Assembly (NCBI GenBank): GCA_944389095.1
Contig: CALXLC010000020.1
Coordinates: 1 to 38,457 of the forward strand
Direction: 5' to 3'
DNA from: an uncultured Alphaproteobacteria bacterium
GTDB lineage: Bacteria > Pseudomonadota > Alphaproteobacteria > RF32 > CAG-239
Length of the DNA: 38,457 bases
The translations under genes were made by a program, and so were the position numbers. Below the pieces are notes generated by a model. The model searched no databases, had not been told where the DNA came from, and saw nothing but the letters and a program-made list of their open reading frames with translations. Shown here piece after piece: positions 22,921-31,997 of the stretch. Position 1 is the first letter of the stretch, and each line of letters starts with the position of its first letter.

Positions 22921-25623
22921 ATGTTTCGGTTGCTGAAATTTACCTGTGCCCTAGGGATGCTGTTTTTTGCGGGTCTGGCTTCTGCTGCGGAAGAGGGCGG
23001 AAGGGTCGTTCTTGATTTGCAGGAGGATCCCGCGCCTCCGGCCACGATTGGAGATTATCAGGATCTGTGGCGGGGATATATGCGCGAAATCGATGAGTTC
23101 GACAAGGCCATGCCGGGACAGAACATTGAAGAGGATTTTTTTGACGACGTTGCCCTCCGTCACCCCGAAGAGGGCGACAATACCGTACAGCTTAGGGAAA
23201 GCGCCATTCGCTATGGTGTCCGGTTAAAACGGTTTTATCAGGCCGTTCGCGACAAATTTCAGGATTTTATTCTTAAAAATGATATTCCGATAAGACTTGA
23301 TGACGAAGAATATGCCGATTCGAAACCGGAAATCTACCATCCCTCCGAAAACGGGGAACCGCTGATTATTACGGATTTCAAAAAAATAGTATCTTATGCG
23401 GATTCGGAGCGTGACCGGCTGGCCGCCGCCGAAAAAAGCGCTGCCGATGCGGGACTGCCGTCTCCCGCGCAAAAAAGAGAGGAGCTGAAAAGGGCCTTTT
23501 TGCGCGGAGATTGGAAGAGCGTGTTTTCATACGGACTGTTCGACGGCAAGCCTTTGGAAGACAACCGGGGCATCGGGGAATGGAGCGACGGCGGATTTGT
23601 GAGGGCCAGACTGCTTCTTTCCGGCAAAACCGTCGGAGACGGGGCTCCTATAAAGGGCGCGTTGCATGTGGCGGTCGAGCCGGGAAAATTGCTGTTGAGC
23701 CGTCCGCTTAAAAAATATGCGGGGACTTCGGTCCGTTTTGCGCCTTGGGCCAGTTTGCGCCAGATAATTCCGCACTGGCCGCTGCCGCAACGGCGGATTT
23801 TGCCGGACGGCAGCGAATTAACGGGCTATGTCGGAAATATTTTTATTCCGCTGGAAATAGAAATTAACAATCCGTTTGGAGATTTGGTGCTGAATGCCGA
23901 AGTCCGGGCGGTTGTTTGCGGCGAGGAGGACTGCGCCGAAGTTTTGCTTCAGCCTCAGGTATCCATTCATCCCGGAAAATTTGAGGAATCCGACGCCGCG
24001 GCATTTCTGCGCCAGAAATGGCTGGAAATCCCCGTCCGTGAAAGCGATAAATTGAAGTTGATTCGCGTTGTTGCGGAAACATCACCCGATCCGTCCCAAC
24101 CGCAGGTTATCAGAGTAGAACTGGAAGCCGATGATAATCCGGCCGGAACGGAAGTTTTTATAGAAGGAGGGGAAGAAACGGCTTTTGCGCCGCCTCTGAT
24201 GACTATAGACGGCAATACGGTCTCGGCCCGTTTCCGTGCTCTTGAGAGCTGTCGGAATTTCACCGGAAAAAACTTGACAATTGCGGCGCATATGGCGCCG
24301 ACGGTTTCAATCCGCACGGTTGCCAAAGTTGAAAATGCCTCTCTGTTTGATTTACAGAGCCGCCGATTGACCTGGGGAATGGTCGGCATTGCGCTGCTTG
24401 GCGGTTTCCTGCTGAATTTGATGCCTTGTGTTTTTCCGGTTTTATCGCTCAAAATTCTGTCTTTTCTTGAATTCGGTGCGCTTAATACGACCAGAATAAG
24501 GCGGGGATTTTTATTCAACCTCTTGGGAATCACCGTCTCTTTTACGCTGATTATTTTCGGATTGCTGATTATGAAGGCTGCCGGACATTCTCTCGGCTGG
24601 GGTATGCAGTTTCAAAGCATCGGCTTTTTGATTTTTGTGATTTTTGTCATTGTTTTATTTTTGGCTCAGGTTCACGGACTTATTAATCTCAAGTCACCGC
24701 AGTTTGTTGAGACGATTCTGCAAAAGCCGGAAAAAGACAGCCGTTTGCTGCATTTTCTGACCGGCGTGTTTCTGGTTTTGTTGTCGACGCCCTGTACGGC
24801 GCCGTATCTGGGAACGGCGCTTGGATTTGCATTGTCCGGCACGCCTTGTGACATTATCATCACCGTTGCGGCGGTCGGATTGGGATTATCTTTGCCGTAT
24901 ATTGTGTTTGCCGTTTTCCCCGGATTGGTTTATTTCGTTCCCCGGCCGGGGCCGTGGATGCGCCGGCTGGAAAGACTGATGAGCTTCCTGCTGTTGGTGA
25001 CGCTGGGATGGCTGTTGATGATTCTTGCGGCGCAGACCGGAAACGGAGTTTTGGGATGGCTGATTGTTTGCATTGTCTGTTTTTGGGGCGTGTTGTGGAT
25101 GCGCAAGATTCTGTTTGAAGCGGCAGACGGCAGAAAAGATCTTGATGATGTCAGAAAGAAGCTTAAAATTATCCTCAATCTGATAAGCGGAATGCTTCTG
25201 GCACTGATAATTGCGGCTGCCTGCTGGAGAGCCTTTACCGTGTCCGAGAACCGAAAATCGGAACAGAATGCCGCCCGGACGGAGGAATTAATTGCCCCGG
25301 AAAACATCAAACGACTGGTTGATGCTGGCAACATCGTGCTGGTTAAAATCGGGGCGGATTGGTGCCTGACCTGCGGCTACAATGATGTCAGCGTTTTCAA
25401 TACGGTTGCTGCCCAAGATATGTTTGAACGTTACGGCGTTGTCGTCATAGAGGTCGATTGGACAGGGTATAACCGGGTGGTTCTTGAGTTTATGGAAAAA
25501 TACGGACGACGCGGGTTGCCCTTTTATATCGTTTTCAGTCCGAAAATACCGCAAGGTCTGGTTTTGCCGGAAATCATGAGTGACGAAAGTTTCAAACGGA
25601 TTCTGGAAAATATTCGCTATTGA
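22921..25623 (+). CDS. DsbD/ScsB-type thiol:disulfide transporter
   Basis: This protein carries reducing power from cytosolic thioredoxin across the inner membrane to periplasmic thiol partners. The 900-residue product has a signal peptide ending near residue 22 (LASA), and then a periplasmic region of about 450 residues. The first 160 of those are an acidic, helical segment not typical of DsbD. An eight-helix domain starts near 475. Its redox cysteines are C503 in LMPCVFPVLS and C625 in STPCTAPYLG. A C-terminal thioredoxin domain carries C815-L-T-C818. ATG 22921 was chosen because the signal peptide starts there, although the frame is open upstream. The 3' end overlaps the convergent gene by seven bases. 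Confidence 0.88.
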   Translation: MFRLLKFTCALGMLFFAGLASAAEEGGRVVLDLQEDPAPPATIGDYQDLWRGYMREIDEFDKAMPGQNIEEDFFDDVALRHPEEGDNTVQLRESAIRYGVRLKRFYQAVRDKFQDFILKNDIPIRLDDEEYADSKPEIYHPSENGEPLIITDFKKIVSYADSERDRLAAAEKSAADAGLPSPAQKREELKRAFLRGDWKSVFSYGLFDGKPLEDNRGIGEWSDGGFVRARLLLSGKTVGDGAPIKGALHVAVEPGKLLLSRPLKKYAGTSVRFAPWASLRQIIPHWPLPQRRILPDGSELTGYVGNIFIPLEIEINNPFGDLVLNAEVRAVVCGEEDCAEVLLQPQVSIHPGKFEESDAAAFLRQKWLEIPVRESDKLKLIRVVAETSPDPSQPQVIRVELEADDNPAGTEVFIEGGEETAFAPPLMTIDGNTVSARFRALESCRNFTGKNLTIAAHMAPTVSIRTVAKVENASLFDLQSRRLTWGMVGIALLGGFLLNLMPCVFPVLSLKILSFLEFGALNTTRIRRGFLFNLLGITVSFTLIIFGLLIMKAAGHSLGWGMQFQSIGFLIFVIFVIVLFLAQVHGLINLKSPQFVETILQKPEKDSRLLHFLTGVFLVLLSTPCTAPYLGTALGFALSGTPCDIIITVAAVGLGLSLPYIVFAVFPGLVYFVPRPGPWMRRLERLMSFLLLVTLGWLLMILAAQTGNGVLGWLIVCIVCFWGVLWMRKILFEAADGRKDLDDVRKKLKIILNLISGMLLALIIAAACWRAFTVSENRKSEQNAARTEELIAPENIKRLVDAGNIVLVKIGADWCLTCGYNDVSVFNTVAAQDMFERYGVVVIEVDWTGYNRVVLEFMEKYGRRGLPFYIVFSPKIPQGLVLPEIMSDESFKRILENIRY

Positions 25624-26360
25624 GCGGAAAAATTGTCTTTTCCCGGCAGCAAGGCCGACCGCAGCTTTTGAAAGACGCCGGGCTGCCGCGCTTTCAGGGC
25701 TTTAAATGTTTCACGGGAGAATCCTTTGGCCTTGGCAAGTTTCATACAGTCATGAGATTTTGTGATAAGGCGCTCTGCCGGCAGTCCGAAAAATCCTTCC
25801 TTGCCGTAGGGGAGTTTTTCCAATTCCAGTTTGCCGCTGTGATAGCAAAGAACTTTATCGGCGGATACCGGACTCAAATCGGGGAGAACACCGATATCCG
25901 GTATTCTGAAAATTCCTTTGACATAATAACGATTGCCGTTTTTTTCGGCTTCGCAGGCATTGTGCCTCATAAATTTATCAAGGCTGGAAGTTGTCAGAGA
26001 TGTTTTAACGCCGTTTTTGGTCAGCGGCAGGTATTGGTATTTGGAAATCAGTCCGTCGACGACGATTGCCGAATCGACAACAACGTCGCTCCAATCCAAA
26101 CCGCTTTTGACCGTGTTGTCAATAATCAGACAGCCGGAAAGATAAATTTTGTCTTTGTCAGAAGGATTGGAGGCTTTGCGGATTTTGTGCTGTTCAATCA
26201 GATGGGCAATATATTCTTCTTTTGTTTCAAATTGCGACTCTGAAAATTTGTCCGTTATTTTGTCGCGGACGCTTTGGGTCGTCAGATTCCTTGCGGAGCT
26301 CTGAAAGTCAGGATTCTCAATAACTTCTGTTGGAAGAATCCTTGTTTTTTCGTTAGCCAT
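25617..26360 (-). CDS. Soluble protein of unknown function
   Basis: The gene encodes 247 residues with no signal peptide or membrane helix. The first 60 residues are polar, with a predicted helical EEYIAHLIEQHKIRK segment. The middle (about 75-180) has beta-strand pattern with repeated short hydrophobic stretches, and the C-terminal 50 residues are basic. I do not recognise the family. ATG at 26360 follows GGTGG; a GTG three codons upstream is possible. It has its own promoter and no partner genes in its transcript. Codon use is like that of the neighbours. Confidence 0.7.
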   Translation of the reverse strand: MANEKTRILPTEVIENPDFQSSARNLTTQSVRDKITDKFSESQFETKEEYIAHLIEQHKIRKASNPSDKDKIYLSGCLIIDNTVKSGLDWSDVVVDSAIVVDGLISKYQYLPLTKNGVKTSLTTSSLDKFMRHNACEAEKNGNRYYVKGIFRIPDIGVLPDLSPVSADKVLCYHSGKLELEKLPYGKEGFFGLPAERLITKSHDCMKLAKAKGFSRETFKALKARQPGVFQKLRSALLPGKDNFSAQ

Positions 26361-26404
26361 TCTTACCACCGTAAATAGTTACTGTTTCCCCAGAAACTAG
26401 ACAA

Positions 26405-26433
26405 ACTATATCATATTATGTCTATTTAGGCAA
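26405..26433 (-). promoter_or_regulatory. Promoter of the 247-residue unknown gene
   Basis: On the minus strand TTGCCT (26428-26433) and TATAGT (26405-26410) are separated by 17 bases. The -35 lies 11 bases after the rnhA stop. Confidence 0.7.
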
Positions 26434-26443
26434 GAATTTTTTT

Positions 26444-26893
26444 CTAAATTTTTTCTGATGCTCTTTTTTTGGCTTCTCCGCGCGCCAATTCATCGGCTCT
26501 TTCATTTTCCGGATGTCCGTTGTGTCCCTTGACCCAGGTCCATTTGACGCTGTATTTCCCCAACAGAGCGTCCAGCTCCAGCCACAGATCGAGATTTTTG
26601 ACGGGAGATTTTTTATTGGCGGTTTTCCAACCGTTTTTTTTCCAGTTCGGCATCCATTCCAAAACGCCGTCCATCACATATTTGCTGTCGGTGCAGATAA
26701 TAATCTCGCAGCTTTTTTTCAAAGCTTTAAGGGACTCAATAACTGCAGTCAGTTCCATGCGGTTGTTGGTTGTATTGCTCTCTCCGCCGGAGAGTTCTTT
26801 TTCAACGCTTCCGTAGCGCAAAACGGCACCCCAGCCTCCTGCGCCGGGATTTCCGGAGCAGGCGCCGTCCGTAAAAATTTCAAGTACAGGCAT
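26444..26893 (-). CDS. rnhA: Ribonuclease HI
   Basis: RNase HI cuts the RNA strand of RNA-DNA hybrids, removing R-loops and primers. The 149-residue protein has the complete active site: D9 in [12 protein letters not shown]47 in NNRMELTA, D69 in CTDSKYV, H124 in KGHNGH and D134 in NERADELA. Its ATG overlaps the stop of the AlbA_2 gene as TAATG, so translation should be coupled. It is the last gene of the M16 peptidase-ispH-AlbA_2-rnhA unit. Confidence 0.97.
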   Translation of the reverse strand: MPVLEIFTDGACSGNPGAGGWGAVLRYGSVEKELSGGESNTTNNRMELTAVIESLKALKKSCEIIICTDSKYVMDGVLEWMPNWKKNGWKTANKKSPVKNLDLWLELDALLGKYSVKWTWVKGHNGHPENERADELARGEAKKRASEKI

Positions 26894-27960
26894 TAAAGTT
26901 CACCCTGAAAATAATCGTTAAAAAATTCATTAAGAAGAACGGATTCCTCTTCTTCGCCCCGGATGACCCTTGCCACAAAAGAACGCAGTTTATTTTTGGG
27001 GATGCATATCCTAAAATCTTTGGGCATGGACATTTCCGCGCCGATAACACCCTCAAGCTCAAAGTCGCTGTCAATGTAAGGCGAAAAGATGATTTCCACG
27101 TTGCAAAACCGGATAATTCCCCTGGGCGGCAATCGCAGCTCCGGCCGGGTAATCAGATTCAACTGCCCTTCCGCGCCGGTAATGGATTCCATCTGATTAT
27201 AGTTCAGAAAGCGGACTTTGTTGTACTCGCCGCCGGTATCTTTTGTTGTGCAGGAAACATAAAGTTCCCTGGCAATGACATTGCTGGTATTGGATGCTTT
27301 CAGGGCAAAACTGAGTTTAACGTATTGTTCGGGCGGGTTGTCTATGCTCTTAGGATAAAGCATATCCTCCTCGGCATTTTCCAAAGCGCCGATTTTACGG
27401 TTGTCAACCAGAAGTTCCACGTTAGGTTGGGGTTTTCTCCCAAACATTCCGGCAATAACCGAGTAGGGCGCCGGAACATTGTTTGAACCCGAGCGAATAT
27501 ATATGGAGGCATTGGTTGTTGTCATCAATGGTCCGATGTCGCATTTGGGAATATAAGTTGCCAAAAAGCCGTCTCCGTTCTCATCGCAGCTGACGATGTG
27601 ATTGCGCACTTTGTTGTGGCTGGGAATGGTGCAGCCGGAAATCGCGTTTTCAATCCAGCTCAAAAAACGGTGCACGTTTTTGACTTTGACCTTTGCCCGG
27701 GCCACGTCGCCGATTTCAACATCTCTGGAGCATTCCACGCCCCAGAGGATGACACCGCCTTCCGAGTTGCCGAAACCGGAAATGGCTTTAGCCAGATTTT
27801 TGCGGTCGTCCCGGTGTAATGTTGTAAAGTTTTTGCCTGTGGACACGGCCTGTTTAAAATCCAGAAATAACTCTTCGGTCTGCTGATTAATGATAAATTC
27901 GTCAATCGCGTCTTCGCCGAAATAAATCAGCTTCTGAAAAATATCTTCGGCTCTGGACAT
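26893..27960 (-). CDS. AlbA_2 (Schlafen-like) domain protein
   Basis: The N-terminal 160 residues of this 355-residue protein carry the AlbA_2 putative nucleic-acid-binding domain. Landmarks are [12 protein letters not shown] (29-40), a helix leading to [18 protein letters not shown] (59-76), and a later YIRSGSNN near 152-159. The C-terminal 190 residues are a beta-rich domain I do not recognise. AlbA_2 proteins occur in regulators and in defence systems; no biochemical role can be assigned here. It lies between ispH (12-base gap) and rnhA (one-base overlap), where many alphaproteobacteria carry thrB. That makes a role tied to RNA or RNA-DNA hybrids tempting but unproven. Confidence 0.8.
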   Translation of the reverse strand: MSRAEDIFQKLIYFGEDAIDEFIINQQTEELFLDFKQAVSTGKNFTTLHRDDRKNLAKAISGFGNSEGGVILWGVECSRDVEIGDVARAKVKVKNVHRFLSWIENAISGCTIPSHNKVRNHIVSCDENGDGFLATYIPKCDIGPLMTTTNASIYIRSGSNNVPAPYSVIAGMFGRKPQPNVELLVDNRKIGALENAEEDMLYPKSIDNPPEQYVKLSFALKASNTSNVIARELYVSCTTKDTGGEYNKVRFLNYNQMESITGAEGQLNLITRPELRLPPRGIIRFCNVEIIFSPYIDSDFELEGVIGAEMSMPKDFRICIPKNKLRSFVARVIRGEEEESVLLNEFFNDYFQGEL

Positions 27961-27972
27961 GGCCGCCTCCGT

Positions 27973-28902
27973 CTAAGATTTGAATTCAATATGCTCTTCA
28001 GCTACTATAATATCATGAATCTTAAGATTTGCATAATGTTTTTGCAGAGCGGACACCAGTTCCTGCACCAGGTGTTCAGGAGCCGAAGCACCGGCGCTGA
28101 TACCCAGTTTCTGAACATTTTCAAGTTCTGCAAACGGCAGTTCGGAGGCATCATCAATCAGCCAGACGTTTTTTACGCCGTTTTTCAGAGCCGTTTCTTT
28201 CAGGTGTCTGGAGTTGGAAGAGTTTTGCGAGCCGATGATGACAACCGCATCGCAGCGTCCGGCAATTTCCCGAACGGCCGATTGACGATGTGTCGTGGCA
28301 TAACAAATATCGCTGACCGTCTGGGTTTCCAGCTGCGGCATTTTGTTTTTCAGAATAGCGATAACATCGTTCACGGCGCCGGTTTCAAGAGTCGTCTGGG
28401 TCACGACGCCGGTCTTGCCGTCAAAAGGCGGCAAATTTTCGGCCTCCGTTCGTGAGCCGATAACAAGGGCTCGGTCCGGATGATTCAGCTGTCCTGTCGT
28501 TCCGATAATTTCGGGATGCTCTTTTTTGCCGATAACGATAATCCTTCGGCCTTCCTCTTCAAATTTTCTGATTTGTCGGTGCACTCGCGCCACCAAGGGG
28601 CATGTGGCATCCAAAACTTTAAGTCCCAAAGCCGCCGCCTGTTCATAAACTTCCCGGGCCGCACCATGTGCGGAAAACACCAGCGGACGGGTTTTGTCTT
28701 TAATCTCTTCCAGATTTTCAATAAAGACCGCCCCCTTTCGGCGGAGATTTTCCACGACATGACGGTTATGCACGATTTCATGCCGGACAAAAACCGGCGC
28801 CCCGTAATCGCGCAAAGCATTTTCCACAATATCAACAGCCCGCTTTACCCCGGCGCAAAAACCGCGCGGCGCTGCCAGATAAATATCAGTTGGTCCGTTC
28901 AT
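27973..28902 (-). CDS. ispH: 4-hydroxy-3-methylbut-2-enyl diphosphate reductase
   Basis: IspH makes IPP and DMAPP in the last step of the MEP isoprenoid pathway using a 4Fe-4S cluster. The 309-residue protein has the three cluster cysteines C16, C101 and C200. Substrate residues include H45, H79, H129 and E131 (in KEHPE), and the SSNS motif lies at 228-231. The gene follows the M16 peptidase by two bases. IPP made here feeds the farnesyl diphosphate that hpnC/D/E would use nearby. Confidence 0.97.
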   Translation of the reverse strand: MNGPTDIYLAAPRGFCAGVKRAVDIVENALRDYGAPVFVRHEIVHNRHVVENLRRKGAVFIENLEEIKDKTRPLVFSAHGAAREVYEQAAALGLKVLDATCPLVARVHRQIRKFEEEGRRIIVIGKKEHPEIIGTTGQLNHPDRALVIGSRTEAENLPPFDGKTGVVTQTTLETGAVNDVIAILKNKMPQLETQTVSDICYATTHRQSAVREIAGRCDAVVIIGSQNSSNSRHLKETALKNGVKNVWLIDDASELPFAELENVQKLGISAGASAPEHLVQELVSALQKHYANLKIHDIIVAEEHIEFKS

Positions 28903-28904
28903 GG

Positions 28905-30167
28905 TTACGCCGAAAGCAGCTGTTGCACTTCGTCATAATCAGTCCGGTTTTTAACCGCGCCCAACAGTGTGTAAGTCGGATTGCTGGCAAAAACCGTCTG
29001 AGCCGCTCTCTGAATATCTTCAACAGAGACGGATTCGATTTGGGCAACCATTTCCTCTATCGGAATCAATCTGCCGTAAATCAGACTTTGCCGGGCCAGA
29101 ATTTCAACCGTTGCCGAAGAACTTTCCAGCGACATCAGAATACTGGCCTTCAACTGGATTTTGGCGCGATCAAGTTCCTGTTGGGTAACTTTTTCATTGC
29201 AGATTTTCTTGATTTCCGTAATTGCCAGCGGCATCAGTTTTTTGAGATCGTCCGGATCCGTTCCGACATAAACGCCGACAGTTCCCGTTTCGCTTTGCGA
29301 AGTTGAGAAGCTGTATACGGAATAAGCCAGACCGTGCTTTTCCCTGATTTCCTGAAACAGGCGCGAAGACATACCGCCGCCCAAAACCGTCGACATCAGA
29401 ATACACGGATAATAATCCTTCGAAGTGTAATTCATCCCTCGAAAACCGAGAATGGCGTGAGCCTGTTCAATATGACGTTCTTCGCAATAAAAACCGCCTT
29501 GGTAAATCTGCTTATCCTTGGCAAAATTCGTTTGAGGCTGATAACCTGACATACGGCTTTCCACCATTTTGACAAACTGCTCGTGGGTAACGTTGCCCAC
29601 GGCACAGACAACGGTATTTTCGGCCGCGTAGTTGCTTTTTTTATAAGTCTGCAGCGTATCGCGGGAAAAAAGCCGCACATTCTGCTGCGATCCGAGAATG
29701 GTCCGCCCCAGAGCCTGATCGGGATAAGCCTTTTCCTGAAAATAATCAAAAATAATATCATCGGGCGTATCAAGAGTTTGCTTAATCTCCTGAATAACGA
29801 CATCCCGTTCCTTAACAAGTTCTTCTTCCGGAAAAGTTGAGTTCAGCAAAATATCTGTCAAAACATCAACGGCAAGCTCTGTATCATTTTTGAGCATTTT
29901 GGCATAAAAAGACGTAATTTCTCTGGAGGTATAAGCATTAGACTGCCCGCCCGCATTTTCAATTTCATCGGAAATCTGCCGGGCAGTGCGCCGTTGAGTT
30001 CCTTTAAAGGCCATGTGTTCCAGAAAATGTGATATTCCGTTTACTTCCGGCTTCTCGCAAGCCGAACCGGTCCTAACCCAGATTCCCAGAGAAACGCTCT
30101 CGATTTCCGGGCGTGTTGAGGTTATGATCCGCAGTCCGTTTTTCAAAGTAGTGACATCAACGTGCAT
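28905..30167 (-). CDS. M16 family zinc peptidase (processing-peptidase type)
   Basis: The 420-residue protein is a pitrilysin-family metallopeptidase related to the beta subunit of mitochondrial processing peptidase. The inverted zinc motif HFLEH is at 47-51 (H47, E50, H51), with a downstream glutamate in the ELVKERDVVIQEI region near 127. A glycine-rich loop GGGMSSRLFQEIREK near 266-280 and the second M16 domain complete it. ATG 30167 was chosen because AAGAG lies upstream; the frame opens at a TTG five codons earlier. No second M16 subunit is adjacent, which fits the single-chain bacterial type. It leads the operon with ispH. Confidence 0.92.
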   Translation of the reverse strand: MHVDVTTLKNGLRIITSTRPEIESVSLGIWVRTGSACEKPEVNGISHFLEHMAFKGTQRRTARQISDEIENAGGQSNAYTSREITSFYAKMLKNDTELAVDVLTDILLNSTFPEEELVKERDVVIQEIKQTLDTPDDIIFDYFQEKAYPDQALGRTILGSQQNVRLFSRDTLQTYKKSNYAAENTVVCAVGNVTHEQFVKMVESRMSGYQPQTNFAKDKQIYQGGFYCEERHIEQAHAILGFRGMNYTSKDYYPCILMSTVLGGGMSSRLFQEIREKHGLAYSVYSFSTSQSETGTVGVYVGTDPDDLKKLMPLAITEIKKICNEKVTQQELDRAKIQLKASILMSLESSSATVEILARQSLIYGRLIPIEEMVAQIESVSVEDIQRAAQTVFASNPTYTLLGAVKNRTDYDEVQQLLSA

Positions 30168-30195
30168 AATTTTTCTCTTCAAATTAAAAATATTA

Positions 30196-30223
30196 TTGTT
30201 ATAACTACTTTATAAACTATAAA
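30196..30223 (+). promoter_or_regulatory. Likely promoter of elbB
   Basis: TTGTTA (30196-30201) and TATAAA (30218-30223) are separated by 16 bases. GGGAAGG then lies just before the ATG at 30245. Confidence 0.5.
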
Positions 30224-30244
30224 AACAAAGAAGGGAAGGTATAA

Positions 30245-30931
30245 ATGAATAATTACACGCCAAAGTTTGCCGTCATCCTTTCCGGGTGCGGAGTTTTTGA
30301 CGGTTCGGAGATTCACGAGGCTGTGTGTACAATGCTTGCCGTTGAGCAAAGCGGCTGTACCTACGAGTGCTTTGCCCCCAACACCTGGCAGGCCAGAACC
30401 ATTGATCACTATACGGGACACGCCGTTGCCATTGCCGGAGATGAAGACAATCGCAATGTTTTGGCTGAGTCTGCGCGCATCGCCCGCGGCAACATCAAAG
30501 ACTTATCCGAATTTAAACCGCAGGATTTTTCCGCCGTTGTTTTTCCGGGAGGATTCGGAGCGGCGCTCAACTGGAGCGATTTTGCGGTCAAAGGTGCCGA
30601 ATGTGATGTTAATGTCGAAGTGCGCCGCGTTATAGAAGAAAGTTATCGCGAAGGGCTGGTCATCGGCGCCATGTGCATAGCTCCGACTGTAATTGCCCGT
30701 GTTCTCGGAAAATATGGCGTTACGGTCACCATCGGTAATGATGACAAGCTTGCCGCCGGTCTTGAAAAAATGGGGGCGCATCATCAAAAATGTCTGGCAA
30801 CGGAAGTTTGCGCGGATAAAGAACATAAGATAGTGACGACACCGTGTTACATGCTTGCCGGATCATTGCGGGAAATCGGCGATGCCACCCGAAATCTGAT
30901 AGACGAAATGCTTGAGCTTATGGATTATTAG
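30245..30931 (+). CDS. elbB: ElbB-like DJ-1/PfpI family glyoxalase
   Basis: The 228-residue protein matches ElbB along its length, from the N-terminal ILSGCGVFDGSEIHEAV (11-27) to FPGGFGAALN near 99-108, the nucleophile-elbow MCIAPT (C near 142) and IVTTPCYMLA near the end. ElbB has glyoxalase-type activity in vitro and has been linked to isoprenoid biosynthesis. A strong GGGAAGG ribosome binding site precedes the ATG. Its last 14 bases overlap the end of the convergent hpnE-like gene. The setting between ispH and the squalene cluster agrees with the isoprenoid link, although it is a single-gene unit. Confidence 0.95.
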   Translation: MNNYTPKFAVILSGCGVFDGSEIHEAVCTMLAVEQSGCTYECFAPNTWQARTIDHYTGHAVAIAGDEDNRNVLAESARIARGNIKDLSEFKPQDFSAVVFPGGFGAALNWSDFAVKGAECDVNVEVRRVIEESYREGLVIGAMCIAPTVIARVLGKYGVTVTIGNDDKLAAGLEKMGAHHQKCLATEVCADKEHKIVTTPCYMLAGSLREIGDATRNLIDEMLELMDY

Positions 30932-31994
30932 CTTTCAGAGCTGTTTTAACGGCGCGTCTGGCCGACAAAGCCGAAGTTTCCATGCAGCAGGGATAGTCTT
31001 TCATGGTCCAGTCTCCGGCAATAAAAACATTGGGATATTTTGTTCCGGCGTTATCGGGGCGTTTGGCGTTATTGGCGCTGTCCTGGCGGATTGTCGCCGT
31101 TTTATGGTGAAAAACTTTAAACGGCGGCACAAAAGCCGAACTGACGCCGCGTAAAATATCAAGTTCTTTCCAAACATCCCGCGCCAGTTGCTCTAAATCT
31201 GAAATTTCGGAATTCGCCGCGGAAATCGTAACGGCCAGAATGTTTCCGCAAACAAAAAACCAGTCGGCTTTACCGTTAACGGCGGCAATCAGGGCATTTC
31301 CGCGGGGAAGGGATAAGGGCTGCGACGTACGGAAAAAAATATTGATAATACCGCTATAATCAAAAACGGGTCCGCCCATCAACGGATAATAAGCACGGGA
31401 ACCCAGCGCCAGAATAACCGTGTCATCGGCGCCGATATCAATGGTGGTATTGCCGAAAACCAATGCCGCGGCCCGGCCGAATTGACTTTCTATTTTCATC
31501 AGCCGTGAGTTAAGTCTGAGTTCGTCCGCATAACCGCAAAGAGGGTTAATCAGCCGCTGACTTAAATCGTTTTGTGAAAAATAGATTTTTCGCATGCCGG
31601 GTGTCCAGGGAAAGGTCATTTTCAACATTTGTTTGACAATGGCGGGAGCCGTGTCTTCCGGCGGCGTGTTGCAGGCAGATTTTATGATGTGCGGTATAAA
31701 AGGACGAATTTTATCGCTCAACGTGTCTTGTTTGACATCCCAGAAAAAACACTTTTTATGCCATTCTCCGGCTTGAACAAAGGGACGAAGATATTTATTG
31801 GCGCCGATAATAACGTGAGTCGCATTGTCCAGCCGGCAGTTCAAATCCTTGTCGTCATACGAAAATACCCGCCCGCCGGGCTTGTCCGACGCTTCATAAA
31901 CCACGGTTTTTAGGCCGTTTCGGCTTTCTTTGATAAATTTTGCGCAAAACAAACCGCTGATACCGCCGCCGACGATATGGCAGGTGCCGCTCAT
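30918..31994 (-). CDS. hpnE: HpnE-like FAD-dependent hydroxysqualene dehydroxylase, short
   Basis: HpnE reduces hydroxysqualene to squalene. The 358-residue protein has the FAD-binding GGGISGL loop at about 9-15, then EASDKPGGRVFSYDD near 34-48, and a C-terminal FAD motif around VFIAGDWTMKDYPCCMETS. It is shorter than most HpnE proteins, with the loss mainly in the middle substrate domain. The call rests on its place right after hpnC-hpnD, three bases downstream of hpnD. An amine-oxidase-like or phytoene-desaturase-like function cannot be ruled out by sequence alone. Confidence 0.78.
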   Translation of the reverse strand: MSGTCHIVGGGISGLFCAKFIKESRNGLKTVVYEASDKPGGRVFSYDDKDLNCRLDNATHVIIGANKYLRPFVQAGEWHKKCFFWDVKQDTLSDKIRPFIPHIIKSACNTPPEDTAPAIVKQMLKMTFPWTPGMRKIYFSQNDLSQRLINPLCGYADELRLNSRLMKIESQFGRAAALVFGNTTIDIGADDTVILALGSRAYYPLMGGPVFDYSGIINIFFRTSQPLSLPRGNALIAAVNGKADWFFVCGNILAVTISAANSEISDLEQLARDVWKELDILRGVSSAFVPPFKVFHHKTATIRQDSANNAKRPDNAGTKYPNVFIAGDWTMKDYPCCMETSALSARRAVKTALKANNP

Positions 31995-31997
31995 TGT

